Shown here: in pieces, positions 34,929 to 43,484 of the stretch | How the letters are laid out: every line of letters begins with the position of its first letter | Numbering within the stretch: position 1 is the stretch's first letter | Notes under the pieces: model-generated | The model's input: only the letters and a program-made list of their open reading frames with translations | Database searches by the model: none | What the model was told of the DNA's origin: nothing | Program-made: the position numbers and the translations under genes | NCBI RefSeq assembly: GCF_000515415.1 | Contig: NZ_KI911783.1 | Span: 2,718,392-2,782,391 of the forward strand | Reading direction: 5' to 3' | Source of the DNA: Bradyrhizobium sp. WSM1417 | GTDB taxonomy: Bacteria > Pseudomonadota > Alphaproteobacteria > Rhizobiales > Xanthobacteraceae | Length of the DNA: 64,000 nucleotides

Positions 34929-35362
34929 AAAGGATCGCTTCCGGTTCTGGCGGTTTCTCGCTGATAGAGACACTCGTTGTGCTTTCGATCATAGCGCTTG
35001 TCTCGGCCTCTGTCATGGCAGCGAAGCCAAGAACAGCGGCTGCGCGGATTAACGCCGAAGCTCGCTCGATTGCAGCGAGTCTCCAGCTGGCCCGCAGCAG
35101 GGCCCGGGCTCGCAACGCTGAAATTGTCGTTGGCGTCGATACGCAGAACGGCCGCTTCGGAGCCATCGACGCGATGCGCCAGTTGCCTGCGGGTATGGAG
35201 CTGGCCCTGACCGTCGCTGTGACTGAACGACATGGTGCAGTCGGGGGCGTACGATTCTATCCAGATGGCCGTTCGAGCGGTGGAGAGATCCTGCTCACTT
35301 ATCGGGGGCGGAGGGAGCGCGTCGTCGTCAACTGGTTCACCGGCGACTCGAGAATCGAGTGA
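34925..35362 (+). CDS. gspH: Minor pseudopilin GspH
   Basis: 145 residues. The prepilin peptidase site is SGG^FSLIETLVVLSIIALV with Glu at +5. The soluble domain has INAEARSIAASLQLARSRAR and later GVRFYPDGRSSGGEILL, the GspH pattern. ATGA overlaps on both sides with gspF and gspI show tight translational coupling. Confidence 0.9.
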   Translation: MKRIASGSGGFSLIETLVVLSIIALVSASVMAAKPRTAAARINAEARSIAASLQLARSRARARNAEIVVGVDTQNGRFGAIDAMRQLPAGMELALTVAVTERHGAVGGVRFYPDGRSSGGEILLTYRGRRERVVVNWFTGDSRIE

Positions 35363-35808
35363 TGTCCGCTCGCACTTCTACATACAGTTCGCCCACTCAT
35401 GGCAGGCGCCTCGCAGCCCAACGCGGCTTCACCCTGATAGAAGTGCTGATCGCCTTCGTTGTGCTTGCCGTTGGCCTCGGCACTCTGGTGGTTGGAATCA
35501 CGACGGCTTTGCGGGCTGATGCCAAAGTGCATAACAAGCAGGTCCTTGATCAGATCGCTGAATCCAGGCTTGAGATGGTTGGCCGCGCCGCCCCCTTCAG
35601 GAGCGGTCGTCGCGAGGGGCGGATCGGGCGATACCGCTGGCGCGAGATCGTGACGCCCGTTCAGCCCGCTAAACTCCGAACGCCGGATGGAGCCGCTCCA
35701 GCGGGAACCCTGTTGATGATGTTATGGGTTGAGATTGTCGTCCAGGATGAGGCAGGAGCAGAAGTCAGGCTGGCCGCTCTCAAGCTTGCCCCAGGACAGA
35801 AGCAATGA
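35359..35808 (+). CDS. gspI: Minor pseudopilin GspI
   Basis: 149 residues with a polar leader, then QRG^FTLIEVLIAFVVLAVG. The globular part includes DAKVHNKQVLDQIAESRLEM, close to the GspI 'a...k..A..lae..le' helix, and ends with an amphipathic strand EVRLAALKLAPG. It forms the pseudopilus tip together with GspJ and GspK. Confidence 0.9.
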   Translation: MMSARTSTYSSPTHGRRLAAQRGFTLIEVLIAFVVLAVGLGTLVVGITTALRADAKVHNKQVLDQIAESRLEMVGRAAPFRSGRREGRIGRYRWREIVTPVQPAKLRTPDGAAPAGTLLMMLWVEIVVQDEAGAEVRLAALKLAPGQKQ

Positions 35809-36449
35809 CCCGACTTCGGCTTAAAAGGCTTCGCAGATCCTGTCAGCACGAGTCCCAGCGCGGGCTTACCTTGATCGAGCTTCTGGTGTCGCTGGCGATC
35901 CTGACGATCCTCTCCGGCTTTATCGTCGGAGGATTGTCTATGGCTGTTCGTGCCTTTGATGCAGACCGACGCAATAGTATCGAAGCGGCGACCAATGCGG
36001 CGCGAGAGAGCCTCCGCAGCCTGATCGCTTCGGCCATGCCTGCGCCCGGTGCGAAGCAGGCCGGCAGCTTGCTGTTTGATGGACAACAAGAAGAATTGCG
36101 CCTCGTCGTTCTGAGCGAGGGGCGCACCTTGCAAGGGGGCTTGCAGGACGTCCGCATTCGTCGCCGTAACGATGAACTGATTGTCGAGGTATTCGGATTG
36201 TTGAAAGAAAGCGAGGCTCGCAAGTCGCCGGTTTCCTCGACGACCATCGTCACGGGCTTGCGCGACATACGTTTTCGCTATTTCGGAGTCGCTGGCAGGG
36301 AAGGCGATGCTGTGTGGCGCGACGACTGGATCAAGGCCGCGCGGTTGCCTGCGCTGGTCGAAATAAGCGTGAATTTCAGGGACACGGGACGCAACGGTCC
36401 CGCGATGATCGTGGCGCTTCGCAACGAAGGGATGCCGGGCGGCTCGTAA
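35805..36449 (+). CDS. gspJ: Minor pseudopilin GspJ
   Basis: 214 residues. The site QRG^LTLIELLVSLAILTILS has leucine instead of phenylalanine at +1 and keeps Glu at +5. The body is larger than GspH/I and shows SLLFDGQQEELRLVVLSEGR and DIRFRYFGVAGREGDAVWRD, the GspJ 'v..l.frYy......W...W' pattern. The gene overlaps gspI by 4 bp; an 82-bp gap then precedes gspL. Confidence 0.9.
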   Translation: MTRLRLKRLRRSCQHESQRGLTLIELLVSLAILTILSGFIVGGLSMAVRAFDADRRNSIEAATNAARESLRSLIASAMPAPGAKQAGSLLFDGQQEELRLVVLSEGRTLQGGLQDVRIRRRNDELIVEVFGLLKESEARKSPVSSTTIVTGLRDIRFRYFGVAGREGDAVWRDDWIKAARLPALVEISVNFRDTGRNGPAMIVALRNEGMPGGS

Positions 36450-36531
36450 CCCACGCCCGCGTTACGCCTCGTAAACAATTGGTAAATATACTCGACAGAT
36501 CGATGTTCGGACTTGCAGGGAAATCAGGCCG

Positions 36532-37644
36532 ATGACCGACGTCTCGGTGAGCAGATTGCAGACCCCGCGTGCGCTTGCGGAGGGGTGGCGGCAATTCACC
36601 CATTGGTGGATGGATGAGTTGCGTGAGTGCATGCCAGCCGCCTGGCGTCACGCGTTGCAGGCTCGAAGTGAAAGGCGACTATTCGTCTGGACGGAGGACG
36701 ATACCGTCGTGTGTCACCTGGTGGCTCCGCCTGGCGTTCGGGAATGCCGCTTCCAGGCAAGTCGTCTGAATCGCCTGCAGCTGGATGAGTGGATCAAGGA
36801 ATGTGGATGCACCGGCGATGCCGTACAGGTCGGTGTCGTACTGCAGTCCGATCTTTTCTTCCAGCGCGAGTTCAGGCTGCCTCGATCAGAGCTCGACGCG
36901 CTGAAACGGATTCTCGCGCAAGAAGTCGTTCACCGCACGCCGTTTCAGCTTACCGAGATCTGGCATGGTGTGACGCCGGACAAGCCTTCGAGTGACGGCG
37001 TGGCGGGCTTTCGCCACTGGATCATTCCGAGGGATCGGGCCGGGTCCGAGATTGCCCGGCTGGGTTTTCAGGTATCCGAGATCGACTTCATTGCGGTCAA
37101 GCCGGTGACTGGTACTCCGATCGCCGTTGTGACCCTCGGAGAAAGCCGGCAGGAGGATCCAGCCTGGGTGTTGCGAGCGACCCGCATCCTTGCGCTCGCT
37201 CTGCTGGTTGTGACGATGACCGGTATGCTCGCATTCGAGTGGTGGCAGTCAAGGCGAGCGGCGGGGCTCGAGGAAGAACTTTACCAAGCAAAGCAGGGCG
37301 TACAACTTGGGCAGCAGGGTGCAGGATCGCCTGCGCAACTTGTGGCGCTCAAAGCTGTGCCGGGCAGCCTCGCGGCCTGGGACGAACTGTCTCGTGTCAT
37401 TCCGGACCATACATTCCTGACGGAAGTCCGGGTTGCCGGGGGCACCATCACGTTATCTGGTCTGTCGTCTGATGCTGCCCGACTGGTGCGGATTCTGGAC
37501 GGTTCCCGGCTTTTCACGGGAGCAACTCTGGTCGGGCCGATCACGCCGGATGCCAACGAGCAGCGGGACCGGTTTCGCATGAGCCTGAAGCTCCGGAAGG
37601 GTGCGGGCCGGATTGCGATGCCGGCGGAGAGGCCACAATCATGA
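36532..37644 (+). CDS. gspL: GspL-like inner-membrane assembly protein
   Basis: 370 residues. The cytoplasmic N-terminal part is actin-like and divergent (DDTVVCHLVAPPGVRE, FFQREFRLPRSELDALKRIL). One membrane helix follows (ILALALLVVTMTGMLAFEWW), then a periplasmic PilN/ferredoxin-like part (GSLAAWDELSRVIPDHTFLT, GGTITLSGLSSDAARLVRIL). This combination, between gspJ and gspM, identifies GspL. It links GspE to the inner-membrane platform. Confidence 0.85.
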   Translation: MTDVSVSRLQTPRALAEGWRQFTHWWMDELRECMPAAWRHALQARSERRLFVWTEDDTVVCHLVAPPGVRECRFQASRLNRLQLDEWIKECGCTGDAVQVGVVLQSDLFFQREFRLPRSELDALKRILAQEVVHRTPFQLTEIWHGVTPDKPSSDGVAGFRHWIIPRDRAGSEIARLGFQVSEIDFIAVKPVTGTPIAVVTLGESRQEDPAWVLRATRILALALLVVTMTGMLAFEWWQSRRAAGLEEELYQAKQGVQLGQQGAGSPAQLVALKAVPGSLAAWDELSRVIPDHTFLTEVRVAGGTITLSGLSSDAARLVRILDGSRLFTGATLVGPITPDANEQRDRFRMSLKLRKGAGRIAMPAERPQS

Positions 37645-38240
37645 CTGGCGCACTTCTCCGGCGGCGGCTGATTTTCTTCGGCATGAACTGTGCGATCGTA
37701 TCGGCTGTATTCTTTGCGATTATGGGCCCAATCGCCTCTCATTTCGCCGAGCGAAACGATGACATATTGGATAGCGCAGCGCAGCTCGCACAGATCCGGC
37801 ATGTCGCAGATGAGGCGTCTAGGATCGCCAAGTCCTCTCCATCGGATACTGACCCGTATCTGCCGGGAGCCGAGGAGCGTGTCGCGAGTGCAGACCTTCA
37901 GGCCAATCTACAGGCCGTGGCCGGCGCGAAGGGTTTGGCGGTGCAGGCTGTCCGCGGTCTGGCGGGGCGTCGGGCGGGACAGTGGCGAGCAGTTGCGGTC
38001 GGGCTGGAAGTCGAGGGCGCGGCTGCGGCCATGCGGGAGCTTATTGCCGCGATCGAGACGCAAACGCCGTTCCTGTTCATCACAGACCTGTCGCTACGAA
38101 CGCTCGCCGACGGAGACGATATGCGTATGCGCGCAAGCCTGACGGTTGAAGGAGCGCTACGTAGCTCGCCTGCTTCGACCGCCGGACCGTTGTTGACCGA
38201 GAACCGGCACGACAGCGACGCGAAGGCGGCGAACAAATGA
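37641..38240 (+). CDS. gspM: GspM-like inner-membrane protein
   Basis: 199 residues. A short basic cytoplasmic head leads to one helix (LIFFGMNCAIVSAVFFAIMG). The periplasmic part has AAQLAQIRHVADEASRIAKS and a small ferredoxin-like fold, ADLQANLQAVAGAKGLAVQA followed by EGAAAAMRELIAAIETQTPF. It overlaps gspL by 4 bp. Sequence identity to classical GspM is low, so size, topology and place carry the call. Confidence 0.8.
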   Translation: MTGALLRRRLIFFGMNCAIVSAVFFAIMGPIASHFAERNDDILDSAAQLAQIRHVADEASRIAKSSPSDTDPYLPGAEERVASADLQANLQAVAGAKGLAVQAVRGLAGRRAGQWRAVAVGLEVEGAAAAMRELIAAIETQTPFLFITDLSLRTLADGDDMRMRASLTVEGALRSSPASTAGPLLTENRHDSDAKAANK

Positions 38241-38854
38241 CCGAGCTGGTTTCCCAAAACACTCGGTGGCAACACTGGCAATCAGCCCTGAGGTCCCGTC
38301 TTGAACTGGCGTCCGCGGGTGTTCGCCGGCGTCTGCCGGGTCAAATCCCCAGCCGCCGCGAGCTGAAGTCCTTGGCGCCTCTCAGGCGAGGATTGCTGGT
38401 CGGCCTTTCCGTGCTGACCGTGCTCGCTGCCGTTGGGCCGATCCTGGCCATCGTGTCGTTGGAGCTGGCGATCGCCAACCAGTCGGCGTCAGGCGGTGGT
38501 AACCGAGCATCGGCGGGTCGGGAGAGCCGGAGTGGCGGAACCTACGAGAACATCCTGCAGCGTCCGCTCTTTTCCAGGAGCCGCCAGCTTCTGGCTGTGG
38601 CCGCGCCTCCTGCCGTTGTCCCATCGACATCGACGCGAGCGATGCTCGACCCCAGCGTCGCGCTCAGAGGTGTCTTCATCAACGGCGAGCAAGCCAAGGC
38701 GTTTCTGACCTTTTCGGAGAACCCGGTGGGGTTCTGGATCGCATTGAACGAGCAATGGTTGGGCTGGCGGCTCTCCGAAATCAGGCCGAACCAGATTGTG
38801 CTCGAGTCTGATGGTGAACGGCAGACCTTGCAGCTGACTGTCCTGGCGAAATGA
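38237..38854 (+). CDS. GspC/GspN-like periplasmic connector
   Basis: 205 residues with one N-terminal helix (LLVGLSVLTVLAAVGPILAI) after a basic head. A linker with ENILQRPLFSRSRQLL then leads to a small homology-region domain: LDPSVALRGVFINGEQAKAF, FWIALNEQWLGWRLSEIRPN and QIVLESDGERQTLQL. The 'fgRPLFs' and 'L.Gv......a.l' motifs are those of the GspC HR domain, which contacts the secretin N0 domain. There is no PDZ domain. In some alphaproteobacterial clusters the same gene is named gspN. Confidence 0.75.
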   Translation: MTELVSQNTRWQHWQSALRSRLELASAGVRRRLPGQIPSRRELKSLAPLRRGLLVGLSVLTVLAAVGPILAIVSLELAIANQSASGGGNRASAGRESRSGGTYENILQRPLFSRSRQLLAVAAPPAVVPSTSTRAMLDPSVALRGVFINGEQAKAFLTFSENPVGFWIALNEQWLGWRLSEIRPNQIVLESDGERQTLQLTVLAK

Positions 38855-39480
38855 TCGCCGAGCTGCGCAAAACAGTGACCCGGACCGGACACTATTTGGC
38901 GCGTGCCCTGGTTTGCCGCGAGCCCTATCGAGACCAGGTAATGGTCGTTTGGGTCCTTGTTGCTGGATTAATCTGGATTCTCACGACCGGGTCTGCCAAT
39001 CAGACGTGGACCATTTATCTGTTGCTGAGCGTGATGCTCGGCTCACTCCTGGCAGCTATCTGCGCCATCGACGCCCGTTTTGGTATCATCCCGGACAGAC
39101 TTGTCGGAGCGCTGGCTGTCTGCGGCTTCGCAGCAGTGTGGCTCCTGGATCTGGGCGAGATAATGTACCGGCTTGCGGAAGTCGTGTTCGTGCTGATCGC
39201 GATCGTGGCTTTCCGTTCGATCTATCGTTGGGTCCGTGGTTACGACGGGTTTGGCTTTGGCGACGTCAAATTTCTCGCTGCCGCTACATTGTGGATCGGC
39301 TTTGGTTCGCTGCCGGCCCTGCTTTTGATCGCCGTCGTCTCGGCGCTTGCCAGCGCCTTTCTGCTCAGGTCTGCGCGATACGAAGTCGAGGGCCGGCATG
39401 CCATTCCGTTTGGCCCCCATCTCGCCATTGGGCTATGGCTGGCGTGGGTATTCGATCCGATGGCAATCCTTCCTGGATAA
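38851..39480 (+). CDS. gspO: Prepilin peptidase, short form lacking the methylase domain
   Basis: 209 residues, shorter than the usual 250-290. It has five to six membrane helices and the two catalytic aspartates of A24 peptidases: Asp74 in AICAIDARFGIIPD and Asp138 in GYDGFGFGDVKF. The N-terminal cytoplasmic methyltransferase domain with its CxxC zinc pairs is absent, so it would cleave pseudopilins but probably not N-methylate them. It overlaps the GspC/N-like gene by 4 bp and ends the operon. Confidence 0.9.
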   Translation: MIAELRKTVTRTGHYLARALVCREPYRDQVMVVWVLVAGLIWILTTGSANQTWTIYLLLSVMLGSLLAAICAIDARFGIIPDRLVGALAVCGFAAVWLLDLGEIMYRLAEVVFVLIAIVAFRSIYRWVRGYDGFGFGDVKFLAAATLWIGFGSLPALLLIAVVSALASAFLLRSARYEVEGRHAIPFGPHLAIGLWLAWVFDPMAILPG

Positions 39481-39502
39481 ACAAGCAAGCGGCGCCGGGC
39501 CT

Positions 39503-39907
39503 CTAGCCCGAAGGCTTGTTGGCAGATCGAACGAACTGAATCGTCGCGACGACGGCAACGCCGACGCAGCCGGCTACGATCTTTTCGGACGCGTCCATCA
39601 GGGTGCCGTGCCGATCGGGAGTTAGTGTTTGAAGCAGTTCAAAAACCACAGCGATGCCGGCTACGATCGAGCATGTCACAAGCGGACGCCGTGGGTAAGC
39701 CAGTGCGAACAGGATGCCTAGCATCGAGAAGGCGATCACGTGCTCCAGGTGCGCCCACGTCGCCATGTTCGCCCCGAACAAAAACGGCTTTATTTTTCCG
39801 TAGACGACATAGATGAATTGGACCTTGGTCAGCGTCGCATAGCCAATCAGGGACACCATTCCCCAGGCAGCAATTGCAAGCGTCGTCGTGACGGTCGATC
39901 TGTTCAT
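39503..39907 (-). CDS. VanZ-like membrane protein
   Basis: 134 residues from MNRSTVTTTLAIAAWGMVSL. Four helices are visible, with the motifs HLEHVIAFSMLGILFALAYP and VFELLQTLTPDRHGTLMDA, corresponding to 'ERf.aY..LG.l' and 'E..Q...P.R...' of VanZ. An AGGAG sequence lies only one base before the ATG, which is too close, so a start slightly upstream or downstream is possible. It is convergent with gspO and is the third VanZ locus of the window. Confidence 0.85.
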   Translation of the reverse strand: MNRSTVTTTLAIAAWGMVSLIGYATLTKVQFIYVVYGKIKPFLFGANMATWAHLEHVIAFSMLGILFALAYPRRPLVTCSIVAGIAVVFELLQTLTPDRHGTLMDASEKIVAGCVGVAVVATIQFVRSANKPSG

Positions 39908-40074
39908 GCTCCTTTTATGCAGGGCAAAGGGCCAAACGTCGATAACTTTTAGCGATGAGTGCCCCTGGCACCACGGTACCTTGCATTGGTCAGTGCATCT
40001 TAACCATCGTCTCGCTGGAAGCTTAACCACATCTCAGGCGAGAAGTACTTGTCTGGTCCATGACCAGGATAGAC

Positions 40075-40108
40075 TGATCACCGTCGCGCTTTGATCACCG
40101 TCGCGCTT
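40075..40108. repeat. 17-bp perfect tandem duplication
   Basis: The unit TGATCACCGTCGCGCTT occurs twice head to tail directly upstream of the ribosome site of the secreted-protein gene at 40140. It looks like a recent slippage or duplication and could alter promoter spacing. Confidence 0.85.
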
Positions 40109-40139
40109 TTAGCGGTGGCCGAACAGAGGGAGGAGATCC

Positions 40140-40508
40140 ATGCAAGCCAGGACGTTCACACTAACCACCGTTGCAGTATTGGCCATGTTCGCGCCTTCCA
40201 TGGTCGAAGCGAACGACAGGACGGGACCTTATCGCAAGCCTCATTGGCGCAACGCATACGGTTACGATGCCCGCCTTTCGCGGATTGTACCTCCTGTTGT
40301 GACGGTCGTGACACCAGATCTCTCCTACCCGGTCGGACGTTACGCCAACAACAGACTGGACGATGGTTACGACTATCCCTTCGGATACGGCGAATACGCG
40401 ATTTATGGTAAGTGGGCGCGAGACGCCTATGGGCGGCCCGACGTGGTGCGGTGTCGTCTGGTCTGGTTTGACGGGCCGCGATTGCGCACTCTCAACCGTT
40501 GCGATTAA
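40140..40508 (+). CDS. Secreted Tyr/Arg-rich protein, 122 residues
   Basis: GGGAGGAGATCC gives a strong ribosome site. A signal peptide (MQARTFTLTTVAVLAMFAPS to VEA) precedes a mature chain rich in Tyr, Arg, Pro and Gly (YRKPHWRNAYGYDARLSRIV, DDGYDYPFGYGEYAIYG). It ends VRCRLVWFDGPRLRTLNRCD with two cysteines. Such short tyrosine-rich periplasmic proteins are common in Bradyrhizobium and have no known function. It lies between gspO and gspG but has its own ribosome site and upstream region. Confidence 0.7.
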   Translation: MQARTFTLTTVAVLAMFAPSMVEANDRTGPYRKPHWRNAYGYDARLSRIVPPVVTVVTPDLSYPVGRYANNRLDDGYDYPFGYGEYAIYGKWARDAYGRPDVVRCRLVWFDGPRLRTLNRCD

Positions 40509-40599
40509 TCGGGTCGAGTGCCGACGGATCGGTTTACGGCGCTAGCCGGGGGGCGTGAGCCGGCAGCAAGCATCGATCAAAATACGGCGTGAATGAAGA

Positions 40600-40797
40600 T
40601 CACTTCCCGTTGCCATGCATTCGCTTGAGCTCATTCCGCTTGGGCCTCTTGGTTGCCAGGGTTGAGCTTTCCTTTCGTACGGCCTTGCGAAGCGCGAGAA
40701 CCTCTGCATAGCGCAGGCATAGAGACTTCTCGACCGGGTCGAGCACAATGCTCTTGGATATGTTGATGCGCTGCAAGTCGACTACTCCCGCAACCAT
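40600..40797 (-). CDS. Small basic hypothetical protein, 65 residues
   Basis: MVAGVVDLQRINISKSIVLD opens the product, then PVEKSLCLRYAEVLALRKAV and a very basic tail (RPKRNELKRMHGNGK). It has no signal or membrane span. It may be nucleic-acid binding by charge alone. The frame is clean with no close relative known to me. Confidence 0.5.
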   Translation of the reverse strand: MVAGVVDLQRINISKSIVLDPVEKSLCLRYAEVLALRKAVRKESSTLATKRPKRNELKRMHGNGK

Positions 40798-41081
40798 TCA
40801 GGTTGGCTTCTGACCTTACGAGCTATGGTGCGGATTATAGGAATTGCCGGATCGCGCGACAAACAGAGTCGCTGGTTAAGCTTGATGGCCGATCTGGCAC
40901 ATCTATCAGTGCCGTTAACTTGCCGAAAAGCTTAACGCCTGCCTTGCGCGCAGCCTGGCATTTTCACCGGGTTACTACGCCCGTATTCAGGCTGGCTCGA
41001 AGTTACCCGTTCTATTAACCCGATGAACACGGGACGCGATGAGGATACCCCGAAGTACGAGCGTATCTGTTTGGGGGCATC

Positions 41082-41573
41082 ATGACCGTCGACACGCGTA
41101 AATCTTCAGCGCCACGTCGCTTCAGAAATCTTCGTCATGCCAAGCCGCGATCGGCGGCGGCCGGCTATACGTTGCTGGAGTTGCTCGTTGTGATGGGCAT
41201 TCTCGCGGCTTTGACTGCCATGGCGACACCGCAAGTCATGGGGTATTTCGGAAAAGCCAAGACGCAATCGGCTCAGCTTCAGATCGAGAACATCAACACG
41301 GCTCTCGAGATGTATTATGTGGAGAATGGTTCATATCCGAGCCCGGGCGCGGGACTCCGGGCGCTGGTTGAAGCGACTCCGGAAGCTCCTCGCTGGAATG
41401 GCCCATATTTGAAGAACGCCAGAACCTTGCAGGATCCCTGGGGTCGGCCCTATCAGTATTCCGTCACCGAGCAGGGCGATTACAATGTCTACTCGCTCGG
41501 GCCAACCGGAAAAGGAACTAAGAAGACGGGGCCAGCGGTGAGCACGAATCGCGCCTGGGCAGACAACGGGTGA
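41082..41573 (+). CDS. gspG: Major pseudopilin GspG, detached from the operon
   Basis: 163 residues with an unusually long polar leader of about 27 residues. The cleavage site is SAAAG^YTLLELLVVMGILAA; tyrosine instead of phenylalanine is found at +1, with Glu at +5. The globular domain has the GspG marks ENINTALEMYYVENGSYPSP, GAGLRALVEATPEA, WNGPYLKNARTLQDPWGRPY and DYNVYSLGP, which form the calcium-binding C-terminal loop. It lies 1.6 kb downstream of gspO with two unrelated genes between. Confidence 0.95.
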   Translation: MTVDTRKSSAPRRFRNLRHAKPRSAAAGYTLLELLVVMGILAALTAMATPQVMGYFGKAKTQSAQLQIENINTALEMYYVENGSYPSPGAGLRALVEATPEAPRWNGPYLKNARTLQDPWGRPYQYSVTEQGDYNVYSLGPTGKGTKKTGPAVSTNRAWADNG

Positions 41574-42016
41574 GACGGCTGATGTCCCTTCATCTTCCGA
41601 AGGGGTGTCGGGTGCGGCGAGTCTGAAGAAGCTGGGCTTTGATGTGGCGACGTAGGTCGCGAGCTTCGGGAAACAGTCGATCGGGACTAGGCCAATAAAC
41701 TCCGTGCTTGATGCACGTTCATTTCCGGTTTTGCATTCCAGCGTATGCGCCTTCAAGCCAAAAACCCGGCCCTAAGGTCCCGTTCAGAACTTTCGCGAGT
41801 GTGGGCTCCGGCGAGCGACAGGAATGTGGCTGACGAAAACCGTGCTCGCGCGGGGCTCAGAGGTTCCTGTGGTGCTAAGGGGCGACTGAAAGAAGTCTTC
41901 CGGAAGACATTACGTTACACTTCCGTTCCAGCATCGCGCAGTTGATCGTCTACTCGTACCGGGCTGTCGTCCTGCATCGAATGTTTGAGCCAGGGTACCG
42001 CCCGGCAAGCCGCCCT
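41574..42016. other. Intergenic stretch of about 440 bp
   Basis: Downstream of gspG. No gene, terminator hairpin or repeat stands out. Confidence 0.35.
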
Positions 42017-42208
42017 TTACGTTTTCGAGTTGGAACGGGCCCGCCTAATTGACATGTGCCACGTGACCGCGCCGCGGAGCTTTGATCGATCCGCTCGCGC
42101 TTGTTCTGCTTCGACTTCTTCCCTCAGCTTGAGTACTTCCTGGTGCATGCGGCCGAGAGCTTCGGATGGCGACTGGCTGTCTGAAGTCCTGGTTTGCTTT
42201 TTGCCCAT
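42017..42208 (-). CDS. Small helical hypothetical protein, 63 residues
   Basis: MGKKQTRTSDSQSPSEALGR is a polar head. HQEVLKLREEVEAEQARADR is a heptad-like charged helix and may form a coiled coil. The short tail is basic. The family is unknown. Confidence 0.5.
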   Translation of the reverse strand: MGKKQTRTSDSQSPSEALGRMHQEVLKLREEVEAEQARADRSKLRGAVTWHMSIRRARSNSKT

Positions 42209-42641
42209 GGGCAGAGCAATAGCGCAGCTCGCGGAACAAACAATACGACTCGGTTTTTAACCTAACCGGTCAACCTTACCGTGTGATGCCCCTTCGTCTG
42301 ACGACTTTGTCAGCAGGCCGACCGTTGCGCAACTGTTGCCGGGAAGTCCGGAAGTTCTATTGGTGCGGCCTGGGCGGCAATTCGATGCGGTCGCTTTAAC
42401 GGAGTGCCGCAATATATCGAGGAGCGTGAGCTATCCTGGCTGGTGGATCAGAGAATACCCATCGCCCGTTGTTTTTGTGGTCTGCTGGCTCATGCACCTC
42501 GTTTACGTCGAACCTCGATCTCCACGTCGAGCTAAGCCGCACCATGCGTTCTAGGAGAACCATAAAAATTGAGCAGCAGTTTCAACGCAGTTGAAGCACG
42601 TCTGGCTTAAGATGGGTAGGCTTGGAAAGGGAGATATCGCG
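42209..42641. other. Intergenic stretch of about 430 bp
   Basis: No coding or RNA signal that I can support. It should hold the promoters of the two flanking, divergently read small genes. Confidence 0.35.
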
Positions 42642-42911
42642 ATGAATTATCCGCCTGATCACGGCCTGCCACTCGTTCAGTTGAAGGAGCGGCGTCGAGA
42701 ACTTGTTGTGGCGCTGCGAAACCGCGTGGGTGAGATCGACGACGAGGAAATGAGGCAGATCGCGCTCCTTCAACAGGCAATCTCTGCCTTCGAAGATGTG
42801 ATCGCCGACCTGGATTGCGAGCAGAGCGAGACTGCCTGGGACAGTGCCGATCGGTCCGTTCGTTCACTCCCTATATTCGGACGGCGCAGCATCGTTCATT
42901 CGCCAGCATAA
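42642..42911 (+). CDS. Helical hypothetical protein, 89 residues
   Basis: The ATG at 42642 follows GGGAGATATCGCG. The product MNYPPDHGLPLVQLKERRRE continues LVVALRNRVGEIDDEEMRQI and ALLQQAISAFEDVIADLD, a pair of amphipathic helices, then a polar tail. It resembles short rhizobial proteins with a two-helix hairpin. Function unknown. Confidence 0.6.
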   Translation: MNYPPDHGLPLVQLKERRRELVVALRNRVGEIDDEEMRQIALLQQAISAFEDVIADLDCEQSETAWDSADRSVRSLPIFGRRSIVHSPA

Positions 42912-43023
42912 AACCGATGTTGTAAGCGCTTTTACGGGCCGCTTGCTGCATGACAAAGTGATCTGCGGTCTGCGGTTTGATATTAAAGTTGGTCGTGCAG
43001 TGCATGCTGCTGTCACCGAGCCG

Positions 43024-43182
43024 ATGCGGCGGCTTGAGGTCTTCACCGTGGCGGTGATTGGCGGAAGCAGCGGCGACGGCGAGGTTTGGTTTGTTTCTGA
43101 GGTCGTGGCGAGTTGGCAACTTGCTGTGTTCTGTTGCGTGACGACATGGATTGTCGCTGCAGCACTCGTTTGGCTGGCGTGA
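43024..43182 (+). CDS. Small membrane protein, 52 residues, tentative
   Basis: MRRLEVFTVAVIGGSSGDGE opens the frame. The C-terminus is a hydrophobic helix (WQLAVFCCVTTWIVAAALVW). The same frame stays open upstream, so the start is a guess. One tail anchor is predicted. No relatives are known to me. Confidence 0.4.
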   Translation: MRRLEVFTVAVIGGSSGDGEVWFVSEVVASWQLAVFCCVTTWIVAAALVWLA

Positions 43183-43484
43183 ATTGCCGAGCAGCCGAAG
43201 GGCGGTCATTCCGGACAGAACGAACCATGGTGGTAACGCCAGATTGCAATAAGATGAAACAAACCGGATTTGGAACACTTAGGAGCCTTCATAGTTCATG
43301 ACAACAGCATCTTGGTATGCCGATTCATCCGAAATTGTGAACCCCCAGTGCGAGCGCTGTTCTTACAACAGCGGCCCTTGCTTTGGCGCCCGGAGGGGAA
43401 GCAGCAGCTCAAAGAGAGCCCATCGATCCCTCGCGCCTGAAGCCGTCGCAGAAGAAATGTAAGATCAGCCAGAGCGCTCGATGC

